Shown here: in pieces, positions 31,052 through 39,041 of the stretch
Layout of the letters: every line of letters begins with the position of its first letter
How positions within the stretch are numbered: the stretch's first letter is position 1
DNA from: a virus
IMG/VR virus record: IMGVR_UViG_3300048587_000730
Location: 1 to 42,762 of that record
Direction: 5' to 3' (one strand)
Length of the DNA: 42,762 nucleotides
Notes under the pieces: generated by a model
Told to the model about the DNA's origin: nothing
The model's input: only the letters and a program-made list of their open reading frames with translations
Database searches by the model: none
Made by a program: the position numbers and the translations under genes

Positions 31052-32097
31052 ACACCCCCGGAGTTCAATTTTTCATCTTCCACGGTCTAACACTTTTAGA
31101 TAGTCTCTGCGGGATGTCGTCTGCTCACGTCAGTCTATTGGCAGGAGCGAGGATGAACGGAGGGCTACTGAATGGAATCTGGAATGGCTCTTGACTATGA
31201 AAACGATCGTCCTGCAGTTTTGCTGCAGCTCATTTTTGAGGAGTGGGAGTGAGCCCAAAAAGAAGGGGGCTTTGCGACTGGTGGAACAATCGCAAAACCT
31301 GTCTGGGACGGGTATCCACAGAACTTAAAAAAGACTTACCAAGTCTGCATTCTGTATGACCCGCCCTGGGCTTCTCTGGCAATTAAAAAAAATCATTTAG
31401 ATGAACATTTGTTTTCGGATGACTGAATTTTTATTCGTGACGAGTAAAAGTGCTTTCTATCGTTCGTCCGGTAAACCATGTCCATACATGGTTCCGTGGT
31501 ACAGATAGTCGGGCTCAAACGACTCCAATCCCGAATACCATCCGATGCGATTCCGTGTGCGTTGCTTCTGCCAATGCATAGCCGAGAGGCGTGAATCTAG
31601 TGGATCGAAGAGCTGTCGCTCCCTCTTCGTGCTGATGGCGACCTAAAATTTTCAAGGCGTTACAAAAACGCCGGTCTTCGATTGAATGACGCAGCTGCAA
31701 AAGAAGTCTCGAAGTATCAGATGTTTGCAGTGAAGTAGGCTCTTCAATTGAACAGTCCAGAGAGGTTGATTACCTCATAAATATCGGATGGTTATACGTT
31801 TTTTCTCGTTCAATTGAATGCTTTTTGAAAAGCGTTGTTTTGGAATGAGACTGGAAAACTGTCGTGATTTTAGCTGATTGCAAGAATGATCATTATGACA
31901 TCGCAAGGCACTAAACCTAAAAGAATACGTATTATCAGGAGGTTGCAGGATCACATGAAGATGACCTAATCAAGGTCCCGTTTCCCGGACATCATTTTTT
32001 CTCTGCACGCAAAGGCGTGTGCCGTAATGGCTCTCTACCCATAGAGAGATATATGGAGAGAGGGGTATTTTCTTAAAACAGGGTTTTAAGACTGCAG
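31052..32097. other. gene-free stretch of about 1 kb
   Basis: No ORF here looks coding; the small open frames are short and lack ribosome sites. Visible structure: AACCATGT-CCAT-ACATGGTT hairpin (31474-31493), CTGCAG...CTGCAG near 31212, and CTCTCT-ACCCAT-AGAGAG (about 32033-32050) before a GGGGTATTTTCTT run. Probably regulatory DNA ahead of the early operon or decayed sequence. Confidence 0.4.
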
Positions 32098-32226
32098 ATG
32101 GAAAAACCAACGCAAAGGAATCGAAGCTTAAGGCTTCGCAGCTGGGAGGAAGCGAAGCTAAACGCTTCGCGGCTGGGAGGAAGCGAAGCTAAACGCTTCG
32201 CGGCACTGAAAGAATGCTCGACATGA
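32098..32226 (+). CDS. possible 42-aa leader ORF over hairpin repeats
   Basis: ATG 32098 opens a frame of 42 codons (M-E-K-P-T-Q-R-N ... L-K-E-C-S-T) to TGA 32224-32226, 18 bp before the primase-helicase ATG. It contains Arg/Leu/Ser-rich text encoded by the hairpin repeats. No clear ribosome site, so it may be a fortuitous frame or a leader peptide. Confidence 0.3.
   Translation: MEKPTQRNRSLRLRSWEEAKLNASRLGGSEAKRFAALKECST
32113..32201 (+). repeat. three tandem hairpins, 31-bp repeat
   Basis: Two copies of a 31-bp unit (32140-32170, 32171-32201) and a degenerate first one. Each contains GCGAAGC-TAAAC-GCTTCGC (32152-32170, 32183-32201) or CGAAGC-TTAAG-GCTTCG (32122-32138), separated by CTGGGAGGA. 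The array lies just before the primase-helicase gene and could fold in the mRNA leader or act as an origin or binding array. Confidence 0.7.
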
Positions 32227-32244
32227 ATTGGAGATTGGCCAGAA

Positions 32245-34698
32245 ATGCTGTTCCCTGAAGAAACCATCCAGCAGATAAAGACGCTGATGCCGCCCGAAAA
32301 GCTTGCCGGAATTCTCGGCATTCCCGTTAAACATCACATGATCGTTTGCCCATACCACGACGACACGAAGCCAAGCATGAGCTGCAAGGACCCATTCGTC
32401 TTCAACTGCTTTGCCTGCCAAACGAAGCGTAACGTCATCATGTTCTATAGCGAGCAGCGTGGACTCACCTTTCCTGAAGCCGTACGGGAGCTTGCTCTGC
32501 ATACCGGAGTCGTACTGCCGGAGCAGCCGGCGAAAAAGCCCGCGCTGAAGAAGACCCGCTCCAAAGATGGCGGTCTTTCGTTTGCCTCGATTGAGGAGGC
32601 GCGTCGATACTATTCCCAGCGTCCTGGCTTTCGTCTCGTCGCTGATCACGCCTGGCTCAACGATGACGGCAGCCCCAATAAGCATGTCTTTCGGTTGCAC
32701 CCTGTCGATCCATTTGAACGCAAGCAGTTCCCGACGATCTTTCCGTCTGACGGTCGCTGGGTGAACAAAAAGCCAGCGGGTCATCCACGCCCCCAGCCCT
32801 ACTTCTGGAATGCCTGTGGGGATTCGGACGAGATCCTGATTTTTGAGGGCGAAGGTGATGTTGAGGCCGCACAGCGTGAAGGATTCCCCGGAACGACAAC
32901 GGGCAACTGTAACAGCTGGCACGAGGACTATCAGCGGTATTTCAGAGGGCGTCGTGTTGTGGTTGTTCCTGACTGCGACGAGCATGGGGCCCGATACGCC
33001 AATGCCATTGTGGAGTCGCTGCGTCCTGTTTGTCTCGGTCTTAAGATAATCGACATTGGTGGCTCGGACGGATTCGACTTCAGGGACTGGCTAAAGGCCG
33101 GTGGGACGCCTGAAGCCTTTCGGAAGCTCATTGATGCAGCTCCTGATATTCTCCTCGCCTGGAACGCCCCAAAGGCGTCCTGGAACGGATTCGAGCGCAT
33201 CCCTCGGTTCGATGCCGATGAGATGCTCCACTGGTCGATTCGCTACCGTATTGAGTATCTGGCGGATGACCTCCAGTCGCCAGTGGACGCAATAGCCGCT
33301 TCAGTCATCGCAGGCCTCTCAGCTGTGATAGGTGCGAAGGTCTTCCTCTATCCCAAGGTCCATAGCATGACCTGGCGTGTCTATGCCTGCCTTTGGTATC
33401 TGCTCGTTTCGCCGCCAGGTGACAAGAAGACTGCGATCCAGAAGGCCGCACTCGCGATGCTTTTTCAGTTCGACAAGGAACTCGGGCTCCTGAATAAGGA
33501 AAGGGCTGCGGCGCGCGAGGCAGAAGAATCGATCCTGCGAATAGAGAAGCGTCAGCTTGAGGCGAATTTGGCTGTGGCGATTGAGAAAGGTGGCGATGTT
33601 GCTTTTCTCCAGGAGCAATTGGCTCGAAAGGTCGCTCGGCTGAATGAGCTTGCTGATGAGGGAAAACGGGCTGTTATCGTCGGGGACGTAACGCCTGAAA
33701 AGTTGATGGAGCTTCTAGTCCAGAATCCGGTAGGTCTTTGCAAGTTTCACGATGAGCTGGGAGGCTGGTATCGTAGCCTTGATAAAGGCACTGTCAGTGA
33801 TGCCCGCTCTCTCTATCTTGAAGTCTGGAACGGTGGCGAAATCAAAGTTGACCGTAAGAAGGGCTCGTTCTCTGGTTGGTCGATTCTCTCGTTCATTAGC
33901 AGCACTCAGCCCGATTGGCTAAAATCAATCATCGATGAGATCGTGGCCGGAACCGAGCAGAACGATGGCCTCATTGCCCGCTTCGGCCTGATCATTGCCC
34001 ATGATCGCCCTATCGGAGCTTTCAAGTGGCATGACGCTCCTTTTCATCCCGAGGGCTGGATGCTTTTCGAGGAAGTGTTCCGTCGGCTTTGGGAACTTGA
34101 AGTACCCGAAGATCAGAAAGCCCTGCACTTCGACGCCGAGGCGCAGGCGTTTGTAGTCGAGTGGATGGAAAACCACCACAACACTTGGCGTGACAGTCCT
34201 GCCCGCCCTGCTCTTCGTAGCCACATGGATAAGCAGGTAAGTCTTTTCTGTTCTCTCTCAATCATCTTTCACATGCTTTTTTGCTTCGAGGCGGGTGAAT
34301 TCAACAATGCAAACAGTAAGTTCAGCAAGCAGATCTCCATCCATTCTGTGCGGATGGCTGCCAGCTGGTGCCGCTACATAGGCTACCATGTGCGCAAGGT
34401 CTACGAGCCCAAACATGGCTACTGGGACCCGGCGGTTCGCTCATTTGCAGCTCAGGTTATGGCAGGCAAGATCATAGACGGCATGTCGCGCACAGACATC
34501 CTTTTGAAGCGTTTTCAGCACCTCAAGACTGCGAAGGACCTGGATCGGGCCCTGCAGGGTCTACGCGAGCTGAATCTCGTGCAGGAGACTGAGACTTTTC
34601 AGCCCGGTGGCGTGCGCACGCAGAAAGTCATTCGCATCAACCCGGCATCGCTGGAACGCCCTGGTTCAACTGCTGCCAAGGAATATGAAAATGCATGA
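32245..34698 (+). CDS. phage primase-helicase: CHC2 zinc finger, TOPRIM, DUF3987
   Basis: 817 residues. A CHC2-like zinc finger (C35-P-Y-H38 and C55-F-A-C58) binds template DNA. TOPRIM residues are at 'ILIFEGEGDVEAAQREGF' (about 197-214) and 'VVVVPDCDEHGARYA' (about 237-251). From about 280 a DUF3987-type helicase part begins: 'YACLWYLLVSPPGDKKTAIQKAAL' holds the P-loop, 'GLCKFHDELGGWYRSL' the Walker B-like acid pair, and a helical C-terminus has a winged-helix look ('DLDRALQGLRELNLVQE'). It would prime and unwind at phage forks. The element therefore has two primase-type proteins. Ribosome site TTGGAGATTGG before ATG 32245. Confidence 0.85.
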   Translation: MLFPEETIQQIKTLMPPEKLAGILGIPVKHHMIVCPYHDDTKPSMSCKDPFVFNCFACQTKRNVIMFYSEQRGLTFPEAVRELALHTGVVLPEQPAKKPALKKTRSKDGGLSFASIEEARRYYSQRPGFRLVADHAWLNDDGSPNKHVFRLHPVDPFERKQFPTIFPSDGRWVNKKPAGHPRPQPYFWNACGDSDEILIFEGEGDVEAAQREGFPGTTTGNCNSWHEDYQRYFRGRRVVVVPDCDEHGARYANAIVESLRPVCLGLKIIDIGGSDGFDFRDWLKAGGTPEAFRKLIDAAPDILLAWNAPKASWNGFERIPRFDADEMLHWSIRYRIEYLADDLQSPVDAIAASVIAGLSAVIGAKVFLYPKVHSMTWRVYACLWYLLVSPPGDKKTAIQKAALAMLFQFDKELGLLNKERAAAREAEESILRIEKRQLEANLAVAIEKGGDVAFLQEQLARKVARLNELADEGKRAVIVGDVTPEKLMELLVQNPVGLCKFHDELGGWYRSLDKGTVSDARSLYLEVWNGGEIKVDRKKGSFSGWSILSFISSTQPDWLKSIIDEIVAGTEQNDGLIARFGLIIAHDRPIGAFKWHDAPFHPEGWMLFEEVFRRLWELEVPEDQKALHFDAEAQAFVVEWMENHHNTWRDSPARPALRSHMDKQVSLFCSLSIIFHMLFCFEAGEFNNANSKFSKQISIHSVRMAASWCRYIGYHVRKVYEPKHGYWDPAVRSFAAQVMAGKIIDGMSRTDILLKRFQHLKTAKDLDRALQGLRELNLVQETETFQPGGVRTQKVIRINPASLERPGSTAAKEYENA

Positions 34699-34783
34699 TT
34701 TGAAGCACTTTCGTGCAATGTTTATATCAAGTTTTTGTCTGAACAATTGGAACTTCCCGTCCGATACAAATGGAGATAGCGCA

Positions 34784-34891
34784 ATGTCTGACTTTGATAT
34801 TCCCAAGGAAAAGCCGCTTTCCGATGAACCCTTTCAGGGATACCCACCGCCCGGCGATCTGCCGATCATCATGATTGGAGTCCTCTTATGA
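34784..34891 (+). CDS. 35-aa protein
   Basis: A short ORF starting M-S-D-F-D-I-P-K-E-K with a proline-rich centre and hydrophobic end, preceded by GGAG at good spacing and overlapping the next gene by ATGA. Coupling suggests a real small early gene. Function unknown. Confidence 0.5.
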   Translation: MSDFDIPKEKPLSDEPFQGYPPPGDLPIIMIGVLL

Positions 34892-35181
34892 TGTTTTGTC
34901 CCGTATGCAGGGAGGAGGTTTCGGGGTGGCTCCACGACTGCTATCTGGAGCTTGATTGCCGCGAGCATGGGTTTGCAAAGTGGGAAGTTGTGCGTGGGTC
35001 TTCGCCAGTTGAGGCTGCGATCACCTATGCAGAGCTGCTGGATAAGCGCGAGGGCCGCGGTCCAAGGAACCGGGTTATTGATGCAGCATTTATCGCTGAT
35101 GACAAAGACTTCTACGTTTACGATATCCGGTTTGATGGCGAGGAATACCTGGCCATTACAAAGTTTGAACCGGACACCTGA
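34888..35181 (+). CDS. small zinc-finger-like early protein
   Basis: 97 residues. 'MMFCPVCREEVSGWLHDCYLELDCREHGFAKW' has CxxC plus later Cys and His, consistent with a zinc knuckle; the rest is a beta-rich small domain ('DKDFYVYDIRFDGEEYLAITKF'). Not recognised; it overlaps the 35-aa ORF and lies between the primase-helicase and an HTH gene. Confidence 0.6.
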   Translation: MMFCPVCREEVSGWLHDCYLELDCREHGFAKWEVVRGSSPVEAAITYAELLDKREGRGPRNRVIDAAFIADDKDFYVYDIRFDGEEYLAITKFEPDT

Positions 35182-35219
35182 TCCTTAAGTTTCCAATTCA
35201 CCAGCAAGGGGGCCTTACC

Positions 35220-35480
35220 ATGTCCATGTTTGCCGAACTGATCAAAGAGTGGATGAGCGGACACCCATCACGCTCTCCCGCAGCGCTCCATCGCGTCACC
35301 GGAGTCTCAAAGCCTCAGATTGGGCGCATCCTGAAGGGAAAGACGCCAACCATCGATGAGGCTCTGCGGCTTGGGGCAGTGCTTCCGGCCGGGAAGGTTC
35401 TGAAGTTCATGAACGAGCACTACCCTTGCTGGCAGATTTTCATTTCCAAGGTGATGTCAACTGGGAACGTCGCCGCCTGA
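35220..35480 (+). CDS. small HTH protein
   Basis: 86 residues. 'PAALHRVTGVSKPQIGRILKGKTPTIDEALRLGAVLPAGKVLKFM' is a Cro/XRE-like helix-turn-helix with 'SKPQIGRILKG' as recognition helix. ATG 35220 or 35226 could start it; GGGGG lies upstream. Likely an early regulator. Followed by a structured intergenic region. Confidence 0.65.
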   Translation: MSMFAELIKEWMSGHPSRSPAALHRVTGVSKPQIGRILKGKTPTIDEALRLGAVLPAGKVLKFMNEHYPCWQIFISKVMSTGNVAA

Positions 35481-35572
35481 GATTTTGAGTAACTGGCAGT
35501 TACTAAATCGACTTTCACGTCAGCGATTTTCTTTGAATCCGAAAAACGGGGACTGTATATTCCCGAGTGTAG

Positions 35573-35637
35573 GCGACGCCGAAAACTTGAGCCGGCGGCG
35601 CTTCAGGGCCTCCCCTTGAGTCTGTTTGGGGAGGCCC
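35573..35637 (+). ncRNA. structured leader: two consecutive GC-rich hairpins
   Basis: GCGACGCCG (35573-35581) pairs with CGGCGGCGC (35593-35601) with one mismatch, and GGGCCTCCCC (35606-35615) pairs perfectly with GGGGAGGCCC (35628-35637). There is no T run after the second. The pair sits 33 bp before the GTG of a 34-aa ORF and may be a cis-regulatory leader or a small RNA; no known riboswitch class recognised. Confidence 0.5.
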
Positions 35638-35669
35638 ATTCCGCAAGGTTGCTAATAAAGGAGAAACCA

Positions 35670-35774
35670 GTGAACAAGCCGACCGACAAAAAGCTGGAGC
35701 CCCGCGTGGGCGCCTTTCTTAGCACCTGGCGTCCCGGGGAGATTCCCCGGGGTGCTTTTTATCCCGAGGACTGA
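35670..35774 (+). CDS. 34-aa ORF with strong ribosome site
   Basis: GTG 35670 has AAAGGAG eight bases upstream. The product starts M-N-K-P-T-D-K-K-L and ends G-A-F-Y-P-E-D. The second half is encoded by a terminator-like hairpin, so translation and RNA folding would compete, as in attenuation. Unknown function. Confidence 0.45.
   Translation: MNKPTDKKLEPRVGAFLSTWRPGEIPRGAFYPED
35721..35760 (+). terminator. strong terminator-like hairpin with T tract
   Basis: CCCGGGG-AGATT-CCCCGGG (35733-35751) is flanked by AGCAC/GTGCT, which can extend the stem past a bulge, and followed by TTTTT (35756-35760). It lies inside the 34-aa ORF. Confidence 0.65.
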
Positions 35775-35832
35775 TGCACCACTTCATTTTCTCTTCTGAA
35801 AGCATCCCCGTCTCTCGGAGTATGGACCATGG

Positions 35833-36057
35833 ATGCATCACTACCGCGTTACCATCCCCTACATTGATGCTGTCGATGAACCCATCGAAGCCGAATCCGC
35901 AGCGCGAGCCGCGCTCAAACTTCTAAACACCCAAAGGGTCATTGAGCTGATCGAAACGGGCGACGAGATCGAAGCCGTTGTCGAAACTGATCTCGGGACA
36001 AAGCTCGTGTTCAACGCGACCGCAAACATTTCCTTTCACCTCCAAAGGGTAGGCTGA
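35833..36057 (+). CDS. small phage protein upstream of the exonuclease
   Basis: 74 residues: 'HHYRVTIPYIDAVDEPIEAESAARAALKLLNTQRVIELIETGDEIEAVVETDLG', a small alpha/beta domain. Weak GGAG-like site upstream. It overlaps the exonuclease ATG by 1 nt (TGATG), so it belongs to the recombination operon. Not recognised. Confidence 0.6.
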   Translation: MHHYRVTIPYIDAVDEPIEAESAARAALKLLNTQRVIELIETGDEIEAVVETDLGTKLVFNATANISFHLQRVG

Positions 36058-36932
36058 TGCAGCCCGGTATTTATCCGGATCTCGACATTGCGAAGTATCA
36101 CAAGAGCGTCGGCGTATCGAAGACGAGCCTCTGCAAGCTCGATCGCGCACCGAAAGTATTCCGTGACTATCTCGATAACCCAGACGCCGGGAAAAAATCC
36201 CGCTCGCTCACGACGGGCAGCATCTTTCACCTGGCCATGGAGGGTGCCTTCGAGCGTGATTGCCGCGTGAGCCCTGAAGTTCCTGACAAGCGGTGCAAGG
36301 AATGGAAGGATTTCGTGAAGGCGCATCCAAACCATTTCTGCGTGACGCCGGCCGAGGCCCAGACGGTCATGAACATGCGTTCGGCCATGCTCTCGTCCGA
36401 AGCTGCCCGCGAATATCTCACCCGCCCGGGCCGCTTCGAGGTGTCCTACTACTGGCTCCATAAGCTCACGGGCACCCTTTGCAAGTGCCGCCCGGATTGG
36501 ATCTCGGCCGACCAGACGGTCGTGATCGACTTCAAGACGGCGGCCGACGTCACGGAGGATCGCTTCGTCCGCGATGCCCTGCGCTATCACTACCATGTTT
36601 CCGCGGCCCTTACCGTTGATGGGATACATACCATAACCGGAATCCGCCCCCGATACATCTTCCTCGCCATTGAACCCCATTCGCCCCACCTCACCTCCGC
36701 CTTCGAGGCTACGGCGGACGATCTGCGGCTTGGACGCAGCTTCATCCGTCGTAACCTCGCCCTCCTGCGGCGCTGCGAGGAAAACGGGACCTGGCCGGGA
36801 CTGCCCGAAGAAATCCGGGCGCTGGATGTCCAGCGCTTCCTCCGAAATATGGCTGATCAGTATCCCGACGATGATGATACCGACGTCGATGCTGACGCCA
36901 GCGAGTCCTTGCCAGCCAACTACTGGGAGTAA
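36057..36932 (+). CDS. RecE-like PD-(D/E)XK exonuclease (DUF3799 type)
   Basis: 291 residues. 'DIAKYHKSVGVSKTSLCKLDRAPKVFRDYLD' and 'TTGSIFHLAMEG' are the usual N-terminal blocks (Y.....vS.s.L......P..f......tlG...H). The catalytic core is 'CKCRPDWISADQTVVIDFKTAADV', with D147, D158 and K160, followed by helix 'YHYHVSAAL' in place of the Q-Y motif. It degrades one strand of double-stranded DNA to feed single-strand annealing. Next to it is a Sak4-like ATPase and then SSB and RusA, a typical phage recombination module. The C-terminus is acidic and probably flexible. Confidence 0.88.
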   Translation: MQPGIYPDLDIAKYHKSVGVSKTSLCKLDRAPKVFRDYLDNPDAGKKSRSLTTGSIFHLAMEGAFERDCRVSPEVPDKRCKEWKDFVKAHPNHFCVTPAEAQTVMNMRSAMLSSEAAREYLTRPGRFEVSYYWLHKLTGTLCKCRPDWISADQTVVIDFKTAADVTEDRFVRDALRYHYHVSAALTVDGIHTITGIRPRYIFLAIEPHSPHLTSAFEATADDLRLGRSFIRRNLALLRRCEENGTWPGLPEEIRALDVQRFLRNMADQYPDDDDTDVDADASESLPANYWE

Positions 36933-36938
36933 ACCAAA

Positions 36939-37880
36939 TTGAGTCTGAAACTACGGGCGGCCGAACGAAAAAAGGTTTTCGTCAAGGCTGGCCTGACCGC
37001 TCCAAGCGGCCATGGAAAAACCTTCTCCGCGCTCCTGATCGGGCGCGGCCTTGCCAGTGCCTGGCAGAAGGTCTGCATCATCGACAGTGAAGGGTCCGGC
37101 GATAAGTATGCTGGCCACAGAGGGCTGGGACCATACCAGGTGATCAATCTCTTTGAAAACGAGCGCGATCCTGATCGCTTCTCGCCCGCGCGCTGGGTGG
37201 ATGCTATCCACATGGCCGAGGAAGCCGGCATGGAAGTGGTCATCCTGGACTCGGCAAGCCACGAGTGGCAATGGTGCCTTGAACTGAAAGAGAAGATGGG
37301 AAAGTCCATCCACGACTGGAAGCTGATCACGCCGCACCACAATAAGTTCATCCGCGCCGTCAACCAATGCAAGATGCACGTCATCGTCTGCACCCGCCGA
37401 AAGGTCGAGTATATCCTGCACGAATCGGGCGGGAAAAAGACGGTGGAAAAGGCCGGCATGAAGTCCGAGATGCGCGAAGGTTTCGAGTATGAACTCGACG
37501 TGAATATCAGCCTTGATCGCGGTCACCTTGCAACGATTGAAAAGGATCGCGCGGGCATCTTCCACGATCGGGCGCCGTTCGTGCCGACCCAGTTCACTGG
37601 CAGGGAGCTGCTCGCCTGGTCGCGTGCCGAGGACTTGAAGCCGGAAAGCGAGCGCCAGTCCGTGACCAGCAACGCGCCGATCTCGATTCAAGATCCCCGA
37701 ATGCGGGACTGGATTCATAAGCAGCTTCAGCAGCTCAAGGTTCCCGAATCGGAGTGGCCTGGGATCACGCAAATGCTCCACGGCTGTCCGCGCAATGAGC
37801 TGCGTTCACGTCTCGATGAAGCCGCAGCCGCTCTTGCGCCGCCCGTGGATGAAGCCAATTCTGATGAGGCCTTTTCATGA
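36939..37880 (+). CDS. Sak4-like RecA-fold ATPase (AAA_24)
   Basis: 313 residues. Walker A APSGHGKT (21-28, K27), 'VCIIDSEGSGDKYAGH', Walker B 'VVILDSAS' (about 100-107), then 'HVIVCTRRKVEYIL'. Sak4 proteins are short RecA-like annealing/recombination ATPases of phages. The C-terminal 70 residues are a helical add-on ('MRDWIHKQLQQLKVPESEWPGITQML'). TTG start with GGGAG ten bases upstream. The stop overlaps a 32-aa membrane ORF (ATGA). Confidence 0.85.
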   Translation: MSLKLRAAERKKVFVKAGLTAPSGHGKTFSALLIGRGLASAWQKVCIIDSEGSGDKYAGHRGLGPYQVINLFENERDPDRFSPARWVDAIHMAEEAGMEVVILDSASHEWQWCLELKEKMGKSIHDWKLITPHHNKFIRAVNQCKMHVIVCTRRKVEYILHESGGKKTVEKAGMKSEMREGFEYELDVNISLDRGHLATIEKDRAGIFHDRAPFVPTQFTGRELLAWSRAEDLKPESERQSVTSNAPISIQDPRMRDWIHKQLQQLKVPESEWPGITQMLHGCPRNELRSRLDEAAAALAPPVDEANSDEAFS

Positions 37881-37975
37881 GTTTTCTTATTTTTCTCTGC
37901 CTTTTTCCTTTCGCCATTTTTGCAGCCGGATTTTTCTTTGGCTCGCTATTCACCCGGAGTGATCTCAATAAATGA
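37877..37975 (+). CDS. 32-aa single-span membrane peptide
   Basis: Residues 2-26 are almost entirely hydrophobic (F-L-I-F-L-C-L-F-P-F-A-I-F-A-A-G-F-F), ending in 'TRSDLNK'. Coupled on both sides: ATGA with the ATPase and ATGATG with the next gene. It is too short for many gene finders. Function unknown. Confidence 0.55.
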   Translation: MSFLIFLCLFPFAIFAAGFFFGSLFTRSDLNK

Positions 37976-38613
37976 TGCGCCCCAATCCCAACCACCGCGA
38001 CCCTTTGTGTATTCACCAGTCTCTCTCCCGCATCCTTGGCTTTCCGCCCGATACGGAGGATGCTCATGGCCGCACACTCATTTGGGCAATGGCTGCAGCG
38101 GAATCCGGCGCTCGTATAAAGCGCAAGGGTTGGTCCGATAGTAGTTACCTTATCATTCGCAATGGTGTTCCCAATGCTGCAGATGGTTGTTTCACCGTGG
38201 CTCCTTCGCTTCGCCGTTCAGCATTAGCGCAACCGGGTAAAAAGCGCCTTATTCATGTGAGGAATGGTCACGCCAGCTTCGGCTGCGGAAGCATGCTGTT
38301 TGACGAGGGATCTGAGCCGTTTGGCGGTTGGTGCATCGCTGGTGATGGCCATAGCTTCCAATGGGCTTATGAGCAGATGAAGTCCGGTAAGCGTGTTTCG
38401 CGCACAAGCTGGCCCAAGGGTGTGTTTCTATGCATGGCCGAGGGTTTTGAGATCGAACGATTGAAAGGCGGCCGCTCTCTCAGCGAAGGGATTCAGAAAA
38501 AGCTTGCGGTCGACCCGAAGGTCACGGTTCTTGCGCTTGTGTATGAGGACATGATCAGCGAACTCCGCGATTATCCCCTGTCGAGCTTTGACTGGAAACT
38601 GGTGGACTCATGA
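37972..38613 (+). CDS. tandem DUF2829/Tad2-like protein (candidate Thoeris inhibitor)
   Basis: 213 residues made of two related halves. The second (about 128-212) fits DUF2829/Tad2 well: 'SFQWAYEQMKSGKRVSRTSWPKGVFLCMAEG' then 'YPLSSFDWKLVD' (family: sF.eAL..lk.Gk.v.R.gWn.kg.fi.lvpg ... ...DW..v). The first (about 35-125) repeats it: 'TLIWAMAAAESGARIKRKGWSDSSYLIIRNG' then 'FGGWCIAGDG'. Known Tad2 proteins are single-domain, about 90 aa, and sequester the signal of the Thoeris defence system as tetramers. A fused pair could form the same pocket. It lies in the early recombination operon just before SSB. DUF2829 homology is my reading; the anti-defence role is inferred. Confidence 0.7.
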   Translation: MMRPNPNHRDPLCIHQSLSRILGFPPDTEDAHGRTLIWAMAAAESGARIKRKGWSDSSYLIIRNGVPNAADGCFTVAPSLRRSALAQPGKKRLIHVRNGHASFGCGSMLFDEGSEPFGGWCIAGDGHSFQWAYEQMKSGKRVSRTSWPKGVFLCMAEGFEIERLKGGRSLSEGIQKKLAVDPKVTVLALVYEDMISELRDYPLSSFDWKLVDS

Positions 38614-39041
38614 GCAGCATAAATTCCGTAATACTCGTCGGTCGCCTCGGCCGCGATCCAGAGCTGAAGCACACGCAGGGCGGGCATGCCTTCGTCCGCC
38701 TCAGCCTTGCGACGAGCGAAGGCTGGACCGACGACGAGGGTCAGCGCCAGGAAAAAACCGAATGGCATTCGGTCATGGTCTGGAAAAAGCAGGCCGAATA
38801 CGTCGCAAAATACGGCAAAAAAGGATCTCTTCTCTTCGTCCGCGGTCATCTGGAAACCCGCTCGTGGGAGGACCAGGCAGGGGTGAAACGATACCAGACG
38901 GATATCGTTGCCGAGAAACTGAAGCTGATCGACTGGCAACGCGAGGAAAGTCCGCCCACCGATGCACGGCCGCGCGCAGGAAAACCAGTGAACATCCAGG
39001 GTGATTTCGGCAATGCCGATCTCGGAGAAATTCCATTCTAA
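38610..39041 (+). CDS. ssb: single-stranded DNA-binding protein
   Basis: 143 residues. A complete OB fold: 'INSVILVGRLGRDPELKHTQGGHAFVRLSLATSEGWTDDEGQRQEKTEWHSVMVWKKQAEYVAKYGKKGSLLFVRGHLETRSWEDQAGVKRYQTDIVAEKLKLI', then a short linker and the acidic tip 'NADLGEIPF', which recruits partner proteins. It protects single strands during replication and works with the exonuclease, ATPase and resolvase around it. ATG overlaps the previous stop by 4 nt. Confidence 0.95.
   Translation: MSSINSVILVGRLGRDPELKHTQGGHAFVRLSLATSEGWTDDEGQRQEKTEWHSVMVWKKQAEYVAKYGKKGSLLFVRGHLETRSWEDQAGVKRYQTDIVAEKLKLIDWQREESPPTDARPRAGKPVNIQGDFGNADLGEIPF

Noticed and set aside
31515-31700. 61-aa minus-strand ORF in the 1-kb gap
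   Set aside because: No ribosome site, no recognisable pattern and no neighbours to be coupled with.
37920-38141. 73-aa plus-strand ORF over the small membrane peptide and Tad2-like gene
   Set aside because: Different frame from both coupled genes, Pro/Ser/Arg-rich shadow.
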